A stretch of DNA of 64,000 bases from Fen-1254 sp963769605 (GCA_963769605.1 CAVYML010000004.1:124001-188000); one strand, 5' to 3'; positions 8,830 to 17,699 are shown, counted from the first letter of the stretch. Numbers and translations are program-made. The notes: generated by a model not told the origin, from the sequence alone.

Positions 8830-9856
8830 ATGATTATCATACTTTTAAAAATCTTTTTTATCGTTTTTTTCGTTCTTGTTCTTGGCGCTGCTCTTACAGT
8901 CTGGGCGGAACGGAGAGTGAGTGCGATTATTCAAAACCGCATAGGCCCGAACCGTGTTGGGCTTTTCGGTTTGTTTCAGCCGTTTGCAGATGTTGTAAAG
9001 TTAACGATGAAAGAAGATATCGTTCCCCGGAATGCATACCGCTTCATTCATGATCTAGCGCCGCTTATTTCAATTACTGTAGCGCTGAGCACTTTTGCCA
9101 TTATTCCTTTCGGCAATACCATCCTCATTTTCGGGCAGACAATTACACTTAATCATTGCGGATGTGGATATCGGAATTCTGTATGTGCTGGCGCTGACAT
9201 CCATCGGTGTGTACGGCATCAGTCTGGCAGGCTGGTCGTCCAGCAGCAAATATTCGCTCTTAGGCGGAGTAAGGTCTTCGGCACAGCTTATAAGTTATGA
9301 GCTTTCAATGGGATTATCCATCATTGGCGTTTTGATGATCTCCGGATCTCTCCGGCTTCAGGATATCGTTTTAAAACAAACTGAATACCTATGGATATTG
9401 CCCAAATGGAACATCTTATTGCAGCCGCTCGGGTTTATTACATTCTTTGTTGCCGCATTCGCAGAAACGAACCGATTACCATTCGATCTGCCGGAAGCAG
9501 AACCGGAACTTGTCGGCGGTTATAATACGGAATATACCGGAATGAAATTCGGACTATTTTTCCTGGCGGAATATGCAAACGTCATAACGTCGAGTGCTAT
9601 AATTGCAACATTATTTTTGGGCGGATGGAGCGTTCCCTATATTGAATATCTCAATATTTCGCCCTTTGCAGTCAGCCTTCTTCAGATTGCTGCATTCTTT
9701 GCAAAAGTAATTCTCCTTGTGCTGTTTTTTATTATCGTCCGCTGGACGATTCCGAGATTCAAATATAACCAGCTCATGCAATTGGGATGGAAAGTGATGC
9801 TTCCAGTTGCAATTATAAATTTATTGCTGACAGCGATGGTGCTTTTGTTTATGTGA
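8830..9856 (+). pseudogene. nuoH: NADH-quinone oxidoreductase subunit H (NuoH), frameshifted (possibly a sequence error)
   Basis: The two frames together give about 342 residues, the normal NuoH length. The first frame covers the N-terminal helix and the hallmark WAERRVSAIIQNRIGPNRVG. The second continues with DVDIGILYVLALTSIGVYG, AFAETNRLPFDLPEAEPELV, GYNTEYTGMKF and the C-terminal helices. The break is at about 9148-9153 (ACACTTAATCATTGCG), where one extra A would explain the switch after GQTITL. NuoH is essential for complex I, so an indel error in the sequence is a real possibility. The start is placed at ATG 8830 because upstream codons derive from heptamer repeats. Confidence 0.85.
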
Positions 9857-9861
9857 GATAG

Positions 9862-9950
9862 AAGTTCGTAGTTCATAGTTCGTAGTGCGTGGTTCGTATT
9901 TTTGAATGCAAAGCTATGAACAAACTAAGAACCACGAACCACGAACGAAG
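9862..9950. repeat. Heptamer tandem repeat, AGTTCGT family
   Basis: Units such as AGTTCGT, AGTTCAT, AGTGCGT and GGTTCGT occur head to tail from about 9865 to 9900. The near-complementary ACCACGA/ACTAAGA units follow up to 9950, so the region could fold back on itself. Confidence 0.65.
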
Positions 9951-9987
9951 AACTAATCCCCGGAAAGAATCGATATCCTTGTTGATT

Positions 9988-10482
9988 ATGCATAATAGAA
10001 TAATTAGAAAAACAGATCTTACGTTTTTGCAGAAACTTTACATCCCGGAGATTCTCAAAGGATTAAGACTGACGATTGCGCAAATGTTCAGACCGAAATT
10101 TACGCAGCAATTTCCGGAAGAGCGTTTTATCCCGTCTGCTTCTTTCCGCGGGCGTCCCGTACTCGTAACGGAAAACGGCGTGGAACGGTGTGTAGCGTGC
10201 GGGTTGTGTTCGAGAGTGTGTCCCTCGCTTGCCATTGAGGTTCAGGCTTCAGAAACGGAATCCATAAAAGAACGATATCCGATAAAATTTGAAATCAATA
10301 TGCTGCGCTGTATTTACTGCGGATTTTGCGAGGAAGTCTGCCCGGAAGAAGCCATAGTCATGAGCAACGAATATTTGCTGGCATTTTCAAGTCAGGAAGA
10401 AGCTGTTTTTGGGAAAGATAAACTGGTTAAATCGACTGCTGAACTCCGTGATCGATTGGAGTGGCTGAGAAAGAATCGTTGA
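9988..10482 (+). CDS. nuoI: NADH-quinone oxidoreductase subunit I (NuoI)
   Basis: About 164 residues from ATG 9988. Two 4Fe-4S ferredoxin motifs, CVACGLCSRVCP and CIYCGFCEEVCP, are each followed by the expected proline. NGVERCVACGLC and EINMLRCIYCGFC are typical NuoI contexts. It would carry clusters N6a and N6b that link the peripheral arm to the quinone site. The frame extends further upstream, but those codons (NKLRTTNHERRTN) come from heptamer repeats, so the later ATG is preferred. No nuoJ-N genes follow. Confidence 0.9.
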   Translation: MHNRIIRKTDLTFLQKLYIPEILKGLRLTIAQMFRPKFTQQFPEERFIPSASFRGRPVLVTENGVERCVACGLCSRVCPSLAIEVQASETESIKERYPIKFEINMLRCIYCGFCEEVCPEEAIVMSNEYLLAFSSQEEAVFGKDKLVKSTAELRDRLEWLRKNR

Positions 10483-10553
10483 AGCAGTAAATGGTTAAGG
10501 ATGAATAAGAGAATATTTTTTTGAGAACTTAAGAATATCAAGGGGATAAAGGG

Positions 10554-10919
10554 ATGATAAACGAGAGACCGCACAAATAATTGGAGGTATGGCAGAAAAG
10601 TATCGAATTCGTAAAATCGATATATGAACAAACGAGTAGACTACCAAGGGAAGAAGATTTCGGGCTAAGATCTCAAGTAAGAAGAGCTTCCGTTTCCATC
10701 CCATCAAATATTGCAGAGGGATTGTTCAGATCATCGTATAAAGATAAAATCCACTTCTTAAACATAGCACAAGCCTCGATAAGTGAAGTAGACACTCAGA
10801 TAGAGATATGCCGTACATTGGGTTATATCCCTGAAGAGAACTATATACAAATAGAGACAGACATGCTTCACCTGGCAAAATTACTATCTGGCTTAACACG
10901 AAAGCTGAAGGAATCATAG
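10554..10919 (+). pseudogene. Four-helix-bundle (23S IVS-type) protein with an early in-frame stop
   Basis: From TTG 10581 the frame encodes 112 residues of the S23/IVS four-helix-bundle family: LEVWQKSIEFV, then GLRSQVRRASVSIPSNIAEG and FLNIAQASISEVDTQI. Members usually begin with a few more residues of the form RPHKNLEVWQK. Here ATG 10554, with AAAGGG before it, reads MINERPHK and then meets TAA at 10578-10580, directly in frame with LEVWQK. Either the gene has a nonsense codon at position 9, or it starts at the poorly supported TTG. The function of the family is unclear. Two paralogues lie at 54279 and 60587. Confidence 0.75.
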
Positions 10920-10920
10920 G

Positions 10921-11162
10921 TTTCCATTCACCATTCACCATTCAATATTCACCATTTACCATTCACTATTCACCATTCACCATTCACCATTTACCATTCA
11001 CCCTTTACCCTATTAGGCTATTTGCAATTAAAAATAAAAGCATTACATTTCTCTCCACTACATTTGAGAGGGATAAAAAGCCTGAAAAATCTTTAAACCA
11101 TTTACCATTTACTATTCACCATTTACCATTGACTATTCACCATTTACCATTGACCATTCACA
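10921..11162. repeat. Heptamer tandem repeats, CCATTCA/CCATTTA family, two blocks
   Basis: Two runs (10923-11011 and about 11095-11162) of head-to-tail 7-mers such as CCATTCA, CCATTTA, CTATTCA. The middle (11012-11094) is non-repetitive and contains nothing I recognise. Confidence 0.8.
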
Positions 11163-11183
11163 TCTTTTGGGGGAATAAAGAAC

Positions 11184-12725
11184 ATGTTTTCAAAGATACA
11201 AAGTGCATCCACCTTCGGTGTTCACGCCACTCAAGTTCAAGTAGAAACCCAGCTCGATCAGGGGCTGCCGAGATTTTTTATCGTGGGTCTGCCCGACAAT
11301 GCTGTCAAAGAAAGCATGCATCGCGTTATTGCCGCTGTAAAGAATTCCGGTTTTAAATTTCCCAATAGACGCGTCACCATAAATCTCGCGCCGGCGGACG
11401 AAAAGAAAGAAGGATCGGCATACGATTTACCCATTGCGCTGGGAATACTTTTTTCCTCGGAGCAAATAAAATCTGCTGTCATGCAGGATTTCATCATTCT
11501 CGGAGAATTAGCCTTAGACGGCTCACTTCGTCCCGTCCATGGTTCATTAGTGATTGCATGTGAAGCAAAAAAATACGGAATACGAAAAATGATCGTCCCG
11601 GAAGAGAACGCTGCTGAAGCCGCAATGGTCGAGGGCGTTGAAGTTTATCCTGTACGAACATTGCGGGAATGCATAGACCTGCTTTCAGGCGAACATTCCA
11701 TGCTCAGTCCGATGAAGGTCAATTTAAAAGAAGTTTTCGAAAAAGAGCAAAGGTTCGCAACCGATTTTTCCGATGTCAAAGGGCAGGAAAGCGTTAAAAG
11801 AGCGCTGGAAGTTGCGGCTGCCGGAGGGCATAATGCATTGCTCATAGGTCCTCCCGGTTCCGGAAAAACTATGCTGGCAAAACGTCTTCCGAGTATTTTG
11901 CCTCCCATGACGTTTGATGAGGCGCTGGAAACGACAAAGATACATTCCGTTGCAGGCATGCTGCCGCCGAATACTGCGCTTGTCGCAACGCGACCGTTCC
12001 GCTCTCCGCATCATACTATTTCTGATTCCGCACTTGTTGGAGGCGGATCGATCCCGCGGCCGGGAGAAATATCGCTGGCGCATCATGGAGTCTTATTTCT
12101 TGACGAACTGCCTGAATTTGCGAGAAATGTTCTGGAGGTCATGCGTCAGCCGCTGGAGGACAGTAAGGTTACCGTCAGCAGGTCTAAAATGTCGATTGAT
12201 TTTCCCGCGAACTTCATGCTTGTATGCGCCATGAATCCATGTCCCTGCGGCAATTACGGCAATCCAAATCAGGAATGCACATGCAATATGAACCAGATAC
12301 AAAAATATGTCGGCAAGATATCGGGACCGTTGTTGGACAGGATAGACATACATGTGGAAGTTCCCGCGGTAAAATACAATGAACTGGCATCGAAGAGGGA
12401 AGGTGAAACATCGGAACAAATACGCCGCCGGGTTATCGAAGCAAGAGAAGTGCAATCCAGGCGATTTAAAGATATGCCGGGAATGTACAGCAATGCGGAT
12501 ATGCAGTCCAACGATATAAAACAATTTTGCCGCATAGATTCCACAGGAGCGGAATTACTGAAAATGGCAATGGATAAATTAGGATTTTCTGCCCGTGCGT
12601 ACGATCGGATATTAAAAGTCAGCAGAACCATAGCCGATCTTGCCGGAAGCGAAAACATCCGTCCGGAGCACTTGAGCGAAGCCATACAATACAGAAGTCT
12701 CGATAGAAATTTTTATGTGATATAA
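11184..12725 (+). CDS. YifB/ComM family Mg-chelatase-like AAA ATPase
   Basis: 513 residues, full length for the family. The N-terminal ribosomal-S5-like/ChlI domain contains GLPRFFIVGLPDNAVKES and RVTINLAPADEKKEG. The AAA module has Walker A GPPGSGKTML, Walker B GVLFLDELPEF and the arginine-bearing PCPCGNYGN loop, ending with the Mg-chelatase C-terminal domain (FSARAYDRILKVSRTIADL). ComM-type proteins act as hexameric helicases that help branch migration during natural transformation. GGGGGAAT precedes the ATG at a plausible distance. The gene stands alone, flanked by repeats on both sides. Confidence 0.92.
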   Translation: MFSKIQSASTFGVHATQVQVETQLDQGLPRFFIVGLPDNAVKESMHRVIAAVKNSGFKFPNRRVTINLAPADEKKEGSAYDLPIALGILFSSEQIKSAVMQDFIILGELALDGSLRPVHGSLVIACEAKKYGIRKMIVPEENAAEAAMVEGVEVYPVRTLRECIDLLSGEHSMLSPMKVNLKEVFEKEQRFATDFSDVKGQESVKRALEVAAAGGHNALLIGPPGSGKTMLAKRLPSILPPMTFDEALETTKIHSVAGMLPPNTALVATRPFRSPHHTISDSALVGGGSIPRPGEISLAHHGVLFLDELPEFARNVLEVMRQPLEDSKVTVSRSKMSIDFPANFMLVCAMNPCPCGNYGNPNQECTCNMNQIQKYVGKISGPLLDRIDIHVEVPAVKYNELASKREGETSEQIRRRVIEAREVQSRRFKDMPGMYSNADMQSNDIKQFCRIDSTGAELLKMAMDKLGFSARAYDRILKVSRTIADLAGSENIRPEHLSEAIQYRSLDRNFYVI

Positions 12726-12733
12726 AAAGTGAT

Positions 12734-12865
12734 TTGTAGCCGCGACAGCTGTCTCCGAGAATATTGCTAAATATTATCGGGAGGTCGTCTCGGATGATTA
12801 TGATATCACAGCCCCGACACCACCCGCCTAATGCCTGCCGCAGCGGCAGGGCGGTGTCGGCTACA
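12734..12865 (+). repeat. Dispersed hairpin repeat A, long copy
   Basis: A 132-bp copy: TTGTAGCCGCGAC, then CTCCGAGAATATTGCTAAATATTATCGGGAGG-type sequence (an imperfect stem of CCGAgAATATT with AATATTaTCGG), GTCTCGG, and CCGACACCACCCGCC paired with GGCGGTGTCGG, ending GGCTACA. The ends GTAGCCG and CGGCTAC are also complementary, giving nested hairpins. Confidence 0.8.
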
Positions 12866-12963
12866 CTGGGGCGTTGCGGAAGGCCTTCATCTTCGATTTC
12901 GGCAAACTGGCGACATTCTTCATTATTTGATCGTTGCTGCTAAAATGCCTATATTTATTAATA

Positions 12964-13317
12964 ATGGAACTGATCAGTGCGTTAAAAGTCTCTGCTAAAC
13001 ATTGGATCAGTGATATAAAGCAGACACAATATTATTATTTTATGACAGAACAAAGCAAAGAAATAAAGCGGTTTATTAAAAACCACAGCAGTTTATTCTG
13101 GTATATAAAGGAAGATGCAAAGGAAAGCATAAGTATGGAGTTTTTGGTGGAAACCATATTAAATTATGGCGAGTTGAAGGATGTGAAAAAATTGCTGGCA
13201 TTACTTGGAACGAAAAGGACCGCTGAAATATTTTTCAAACAAACCCACAACAAGCGATGTAATTATTTTCCCAAAGTAAAATATTATTTTACTCTTTATT
13301 TTAATCGGCATGCATAA
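12964..13317 (+). CDS. Putative antitoxin-like partner of the AbiEii-type nucleotidyltransferase
   Basis: About 117 residues from ATG 12964 (an in-frame alternative start lies at 12934). The protein has a helical central part, SSLFWYIKEDAKESI followed by VETILNYGELKDVKKLLALLG, resembling small proteins commonly encoded just upstream of AbiEii/AbiGii-type nucleotidyltransferases. The stop codon region overlaps the start of that gene by eight bases, as in type IV toxin-antitoxin operons. Assignment is by context and overall pattern. The second pair at 15398 has a related FW-containing helix. Confidence 0.6.
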   Translation: MELISALKVSAKHWISDIKQTQYYYFMTEQSKEIKRFIKNHSSLFWYIKEDAKESISMEFLVETILNYGELKDVKKLLALLGTKRTAEIFFKQTHNKRCNYFPKVKYYFTLYFNRHA

Positions 13318-13930
13318 GGAAATATTGACTTCATCTCAAAATGAGTTGCTTCCTTTTGTGAAAATGTTCCGGAAGGATTTTTATTTAGTCGGCGGGACAG
13401 CTATCGCCTTGCAGATCGGACATCGCAGGTCGATTGATTTCGATCTATTCACAAATGCAGAATTTCTAAATATACAAAAAATAAAAGCCCGATATAAAGA
13501 AGCTCAGTTCCAGAGGAAACGGATTATCTACGAAGCATTCGATCAGCTCCATATAATGATCAATGACGTCAAAATTACTTTTTTCGCATTTCCATATCCT
13601 GTAAAGGCAACAGTATCATTTGACTCTTTTTGTGTAATGCCTAACCTGTTGACACTTGCCGCGATGAAAGTTTATGCATTGGGGGGAAGAGCAAAGTGGA
13701 AAGATTACGTTGATCTATTCTATATTTTGAAATCTTATCACAGTCTTGATCAAGTATCCCGCAAGGCAGAAAAGGTTTTTCGGGAGATGTTTTCAGCCAA
13801 ATTGCTCCTCCAGCAATTGTCATACTTTGAAGATATTGACTACTCAGAAGAAATTGAATTTATTAGACACGAAGTTCCCAAAGATGAAATTAAGAAATTC
13901 CTTATAAGTATTGCAACAGAAAGAATCTGA
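13310..13930 (+). CDS. AbiEii/AbiGii-type nucleotidyltransferase toxin
   Basis: 206 residues with the polymerase-beta-like core: FYLVGGTAIALQIGHRRS, the metal-binding IDFDLF, and a downstream lysine/aspartate region TLAAMKVYALGGRAKWKDYVDLFYIL that is typical of the family. In the AbiE system this protein is the GTP-binding toxin, and related MenT-type enzymes nucleotidylate tRNA. It overlaps its presumed antitoxin by eight bases and is intact. It is the first of a series of same-strand nucleotidyltransferase modules. Confidence 0.8.
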   Translation: MHKEILTSSQNELLPFVKMFRKDFYLVGGTAIALQIGHRRSIDFDLFTNAEFLNIQKIKARYKEAQFQRKRIIYEAFDQLHIMINDVKITFFAFPYPVKATVSFDSFCVMPNLLTLAAMKVYALGGRAKWKDYVDLFYILKSYHSLDQVSRKAEKVFREMFSAKLLLQQLSYFEDIDYSEEIEFIRHEVPKDEIKKFLISIATERI

Positions 13931-14054
13931 TTTGATCTGATTGTGAAAGGAATTTATTTTGTTACGATGGGATATTATTCGGCTATATCCAACTCCAAAT
14001 CAAAAACTATCTTAAATCACAATTCAGCATCTTCTTGATCTGCTGTCTAATATT

Positions 14055-14347
14055 TTGTATCCGCAACAACTTGTCCCGAAAATATTGTTAAATATTATCG
14101 GTAGGTCGTCACAGAGAGCACCAATATGACTTTGTAGCCGCAACAGCTTCTCCCGAGAATATTGCTAAATATTATCGGGAGGTCGTCGCGGAAGGCACTG
14201 ACACCACCCGCCTGAATGACTGTGTCAACAGTCGGGCAGGCCGATGTCGGATACAGAGGGCAATCGTGGGAGGACACTAACATAACCTTGTAGTCACGAC
14301 GGTAATTGCCCATCGAAAACATCCGCAACGAACCGTCGCGGCTACAG
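14055..14347 (+). repeat. Cluster of three dispersed hairpin repeat A copies
   Basis: The 522-base gap after the AbiEii gene holds three head-to-tail copies: a partial one from 14055 (TTGTATCCGC...TTATCGGTAGG), a near full one at 14132-14257 and a degenerate one at 14288-14347 ending CGTCGCGGCTACAG. The rest of the gap (13931-14054 and 14348-14452) shows nothing recognisable apart from a CAGTTCGCAGT heptamer remnant near 14370. Confidence 0.8.
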
Positions 14348-14452
14348 AAACGAACCAATTAAGAGTTCACAGTTCGCAGTCAAAGATTTTAGCCACATTG
14401 AACGTTTCCGCAAAAATATTTATATTTACATTAATATTTTATTTATTATCCG

Positions 14453-14893
14453 GTGGACAGCAAAGAGAAAATGGTTTTCACATATATACAAAAACGCGAG
14501 ATAGAAGCTCGTCTTGTAGAGTTTGGAAAAAGTCATGAAGAGATTCTTGCATTGTATATCTTTGGCTCTTTTTTGACTTCCCGTGCACCTGAAGATATCG
14601 ATATTGCTCTGCTTTTACACTCAGAACCCGACAACGATGTTTTCAAAACACGGGCAAGATTTTCTCAATCTCTCTTTGGATATACTGCAATAGATGATAT
14701 CGATTTACTCTTTTTACAAACTGCAGATCCAATCATCCGAATGCAGGTGCTTCGACACGGGAAACTTCTTTTTTCACACGATGAACGATATCTTCAACAA
14801 TTCATCATACAAACGCTCGGCGCTTACTATGACCTCAAGCAAATCAGAAAGCCGATAGAACAAGCTATTTTAAATGGGAGAATTTATGCTTGA
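14453..14893 (+). CDS. mntA: MntA-type nucleotidyltransferase antitoxin
   Basis: 146 residues with the minimal nucleotidyltransferase signature IFGSFLTSRAPEDIDIAL (the GS motif and DxD metal ligands) and a third acidic position in IDDIDLLFLQ. In MntA-HepT modules this enzyme AMPylates and neutralises the HepT RNase. The listed start is a GTG at 14453; an ATG at 14471 is also possible. The gene overlaps hepT by eight bases, supporting a single operon. Confidence 0.82.
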   Translation: MDSKEKMVFTYIQKREIEARLVEFGKSHEEILALYIFGSFLTSRAPEDIDIALLLHSEPDNDVFKTRARFSQSLFGYTAIDDIDLLFLQTADPIIRMQVLRHGKLLFSHDERYLQQFIIQTLGAYYDLKQIRKPIEQAILNGRIYA

Positions 14894-15314
14894 TACCGAT
14901 GTCGTGTACGGAAAAGTTGACATTATCCAGCGCTGTTTACGGCGGATTAAAGACGTGACCGGATTAAATCCCACGTTATTGGAAGATATCGACAAGCAGG
15001 ATATTTTTGTTCTAAATTTACAACGCGCTATACAGGCCGTCTTGGATCTTGCGGCTCATGTTATCGCTGCAGGCGGACTTGGATTGCCAAGAGATTTAAA
15101 AGAGCAATTTCACATTCTCCATGCCAAGGGAATTATCACAGAAGATCTATCCCTGCATCTGGAACAAATGGCGGGATTCAGAAATATAGCCATGCATGAA
15201 TACCAAATCATCAATCTTGATATTTTGAAGAAAATACTTCAGGAACGTTTACCAGATCTGGAAGCATTCTATACGGTGATTATAACTTACTACCGATTGG
15301 ACAAAGAAGGATAA
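14886..15314 (+). CDS. hepT: HepT-type (DUF86) RNase toxin
   Basis: About 142 residues. The RxxxxHxY catalytic signature is present as RNIAMHEY near residue 106, and the all-helical HEPN fold is suggested by NLQRAIQAVLDLAAHVIA. HepT proteins are HEPN RNases controlled by adenylylation by MntA, encoded immediately upstream. ATG 14886 is preferred over 14874 because GGGAG lies five bases before it. It appears intact. Confidence 0.85.
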   Translation: MLDTDVVYGKVDIIQRCLRRIKDVTGLNPTLLEDIDKQDIFVLNLQRAIQAVLDLAAHVIAAGGLGLPRDLKEQFHILHAKGIITEDLSLHLEQMAGFRNIAMHEYQIINLDILKKILQERLPDLEAFYTVIITYYRLDKEG

Positions 15315-15316
15315 GA

Positions 15317-15392
15317 ACTATTTACAGTTCACAGTTTACAGTTTACAGTTATCAGTTTACGGTTCACAGTTTACAGTTCACAGTTTACCGCT
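15317..15392. repeat. Heptamer tandem repeat, CAGTTTA/CAGTTCA family
   Basis: About nine head-to-tail 7-mers (CAGTTCA, CAGTTTA, CAGTTAT, CGGTTCA) fill the gap between two toxin-antitoxin modules. Confidence 0.8.
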
Positions 15393-15397
15393 CTTAG

Positions 15398-15781
15398 ATG
15401 ACCACTGAAGAAAAACAAAATACATTAAAAAAAATATTCTGGGATTACTCTTTTTCCGGACATGAACTGTATTCAATTCATGAAAAGAAAAAAGATACGG
15501 AATCTATTACGCAAGAAAAAATATTTATAAGAATGTTGGAACGACTCGGATGGCATGCTGTTCTCGATATTCTCGGGGTCGAAAAAGTAAAATTATTATT
15601 GAAAAAAGAAACTATCGCCAATATACGCCAGAAAGAATTGCGTGAACGGTATGAATTCATACAAAAAATATTATTCGAAGAAACTGTATTCTTTACAGGA
15701 TGGGGTGATGAGTATTATCAAAGAATTAAACACACCCTTTTTTCTAACCGGTGGTACTGCTCTAAGCAGGCATTACTTTAA
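15398..15781 (+). CDS. Putative antitoxin-like partner of the following AbiEii-type gene
   Basis: 127 residues in frame. The recognisable part is LKKIFWDYSFSGHEL through GWHAVLDILGVEKVKLLLKK and IRQKELRERYEFIQKILF, a helical small protein of the kind found upstream of AbiEii toxins. The last 47 codons overlap the toxin gene in another frame and look like shadow sequence, so a stop codon may have been lost here. The role is inferred from its position. Confidence 0.55.
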   Translation: MTTEEKQNTLKKIFWDYSFSGHELYSIHEKKKDTESITQEKIFIRMLERLGWHAVLDILGVEKVKLLLKKETIANIRQKELRERYEFIQKILFEETVFFTGWGDEYYQRIKHTLFSNRWYCSKQALL

Positions 15782-16360
15782 CCACCGCTACTCAGATGAT
15801 CTTGATCTCTTCGTTATCTCTGATCCGGAATTTCAGGATTGGATTGAAAGAGTGTTGGAGGGTTTATATGAAGCCGAAAATGGAACGAATTCGTGATGGA
15901 ACGACAGACGATAAGAAGATTAAAAGATTTTGTTCAAATATTTGTACATTTGCCTGAAGAACAAACAAACAGCTTGAAAATTGATTTTGTGAATGATGTT
16001 GCCGCGCATTATGGTTCTTTTGAAGAGCATGAGCGTCTTGGAAGAATCGATAGCTGGAGGAATATTTTATCGAATAACATAAGCGCGTTGTTCCGTTTTG
16101 AACCGAAAGATATTGTCGATATCTGGATGCTGTCAAAGAAGAGAGCATTCCAATGGCAAACGATTCTTGAAGAAGCAAAAAGCAAAGAAGCCGGTGTTAA
16201 GCCGGAAATTATCTATAATATTCTAAGGTCTTTTCCTGGCGAAAAATTAGATAGCATTCGATGGATCCGGAAACCGGAGTATGTCAGAGTAAAAAGCGAC
16301 ATAGAAACGATTGCTGACGATCTTTTCTATGGAAGAGAAAATTCGTTGGTAGAAAAATAA
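15642..16360 (+). pseudogene. AbiEii-type nucleotidyltransferase, frameshifted
   Basis: The first frame (15642-15896) gives the N-terminus with TPFFLTGGTALSRHYF and SDDLDLFV, the conserved GGTAL and DxD parts. The second frame then carries RQTIRRLKDFVQIFVH, LKIDFVNDV and the C-terminal RFEPKDIVDIWMLSKK. Together they make about 239 residues of a typical AbiEii protein. The switch lies at about 15874-15895 (GCCGAAAATGGAACG) and needs one missing base; the A run is the likely site. The gene is inactive unless the break is a sequence error. Confidence 0.8.
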
Positions 16361-16667
16361 TTGTAGTCCCATGAGATTTATGACGTCACCCTGCCCGACA
16401 TGTTTCACCTTGTGGCAGTCGGTGTCAACTACAATACCAAACAATGAACCGCCGCATTTCCGCACCGCTGCACGGCAACACCTTTAACTATTTACCATTC
16501 ACCATTCTATTCACTGATTTACAATCATCGATTGGATTGTTTTTTGGCGAGATAGGTCAAAAGGACCAGATGCCTGGAATTTTTTTGACTTTTTTGTGAA
16601 TCTCACGACAAAAAAGAGTACCTTTACCATGTAAATAGTAATTGATTCGATTTAAAATTCCGAGCGT
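16361..16667. repeat. Gap with degenerate repeat A, heptamers and an AT hairpin
   Basis: A degenerate repeat A copy (16361-16434, TTGTAGTCCC to CAACTACA) is followed by CCGCATTTCCGCACC-type sequence and CCATTCA heptamers near 16490-16510. Near 16588-16615, CTTTTTTGT pairs with ACAAAAAAG around a 10-base loop, a possible weak terminator. No gene is seen. Confidence 0.6.
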
Positions 16668-16700
16668 ATGCACAACCTACCAACGGAATTAATTTTTTAT

Positions 16701-16910
16701 ATGAAAAAGACAATAAGAATCATAAAACAATCTGACGAACCGGCAGCGGATGCGGAGTATTGGAGAAGCAAGACTTCCGATGAGCGCATAAGCACGGTGC
16801 AGATTTTGCGAGAGCAATATATTACGCTGTTCCATAAGGAACGAGAGTATCGTGAAAGTAGAAAAGGATTACGAAGATTTTATTCGGTTGTTAAACTCTC
16901 AGAGCGTTGA
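16701..16910 (+). CDS. Small partner protein of the following nucleotidyltransferase
   Basis: About 69 residues from ATG 16701 (an earlier ATG at 16668 is in frame). It contains AEYWRSKTSDERISTVQILREQY, an amphipathic helix with a T-[SP]-x-[EQ]-[RK] core that recurs in the small partners at 18539 and 54866. The 3' end overlaps the nucleotidyltransferase by about 59 bases. It is probably an antitoxin or regulator by position; no database family is certain to me. Confidence 0.55.
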   Translation: MKKTIRIIKQSDEPAADAEYWRSKTSDERISTVQILREQYITLFHKEREYRESRKGLRRFYSVVKLSER

Positions 16911-17325
16911 GTACCTGCTTGTCGGAGCGTATGCGGTGGCACACTATGCCGAACCGCGCAATACGGGCGATATAGATTTCTTGATAAATCCGACAAATAA
17001 AAATGCGAAAAAGGTGCTGGCTGTACTGAAGAAATTCGGTTTTGAGAAGCTCGATATTTCAGAGAATGATCTTCTCAATCCTGATATGGTGATTCAATTG
17101 GGATTTCCCCCCGTACGAATAGATTTGATCACTTCATTGGGTACGGCGAACTTCAAAGACATGTACAAAAAGAAATCAATGATCAGAATGGGAAAAGAAA
17201 ACACAAACGTTATATCATACGAACATCTTATTACTTCGAAGAAAGCAGCAGGACGGCCAAAAGACAAATCCGATCTGGCGGCGCTCAAAAGATCGAGAGG
17301 AATACATTCAAAAGCTGTGAGGTAG
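16852..17325 (+). CDS. Nucleotidyltransferase-fold protein (DUF6036-like)
   Basis: 157 residues with YLLVGAYAVAHYAEPRNTGDIDFLI, a nucleotidyltransferase core (VGAYA in place of GGTAL, then DxD), and a C-terminal HLITSKKAAGRPKDKSDLAAL with the conserved lysine and KD. This arrangement is common in the widespread small-protein plus nucleotidyltransferase gene pairs thought to be toxin-antitoxin modules. The start is a GTG at 16852 with ACGAGAG upstream. It appears intact. Confidence 0.72.
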   Translation: MKVEKDYEDFIRLLNSQSVEYLLVGAYAVAHYAEPRNTGDIDFLINPTNKNAKKVLAVLKKFGFEKLDISENDLLNPDMVIQLGFPPVRIDLITSLGTANFKDMYKKKSMIRMGKENTNVISYEHLITSKKAAGRPKDKSDLAALKRSRGIHSKAVR

Positions 17326-17660
17326 GATAAGTCGATAGAAGGAATCATAATAATGAACTGAACATTGAACGTCGAACGGCAACACTGCAGCCTGCCCGAT
17401 TGTTCACACAGTCATTCAGGCGGGCACCTTTAACCACGCACTAAGAACTTCATTCATCCGCAATAAACTGTTTTTTAATTGGCAATTGACAATTTGCAAT
17501 TCGCGATTTCCCCACCGTTCACCATTTACTGTCTACAATTTTTCAATTCGCAATTTTCTCCTCCATTCACTATCCACTGATTTATAAACCTCCGCACCTC
17601 AGCACTGCAGCACGTTGCGTCGTTGAACCTTATTCCATTCACACCTTGCAATTTTTGAAC
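17326..17660. repeat. Repeat-filled gap between toxin-antitoxin modules
   Basis: Degenerate period-7 sequence of several families: GAACATTGAACGTCGAACGGC (17360-17381), GGCAATTGACAATTTGCAATTCG (17480-17510), CCATTTACTG-type units and CCGCACCTCAGCACTGCAGC (17589-17610). CTGCCCGATTGTTCACACAGTCATTCAGGCGGGC resembles the inner hairpin of repeat A. No gene is seen. Confidence 0.6.
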
Positions 17661-17663
17661 ATT

Positions 17664-17688
17664 TAGTATATATTAAATAGTATATATA
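17664..17688 (+). promoter_or_regulatory. Candidate VapB operator/promoter
   Basis: Two direct copies of TAGTATATAT start at 17664 and 17678, just upstream of vapB, in an AT-rich stretch that could also supply a -10 box. Autoregulated VapBC operons commonly carry such repeated operators. This is inference from position and repetition. Confidence 0.4.
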
Positions 17689-17699
17689 AATAGGATACT

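Noticed and set aside
10921..11162. Regular repeats resembling a CRISPR array
   Set aside because: The period is 7 bases with no 25-40-base repeats or unique spacers, and no cas genes are present.
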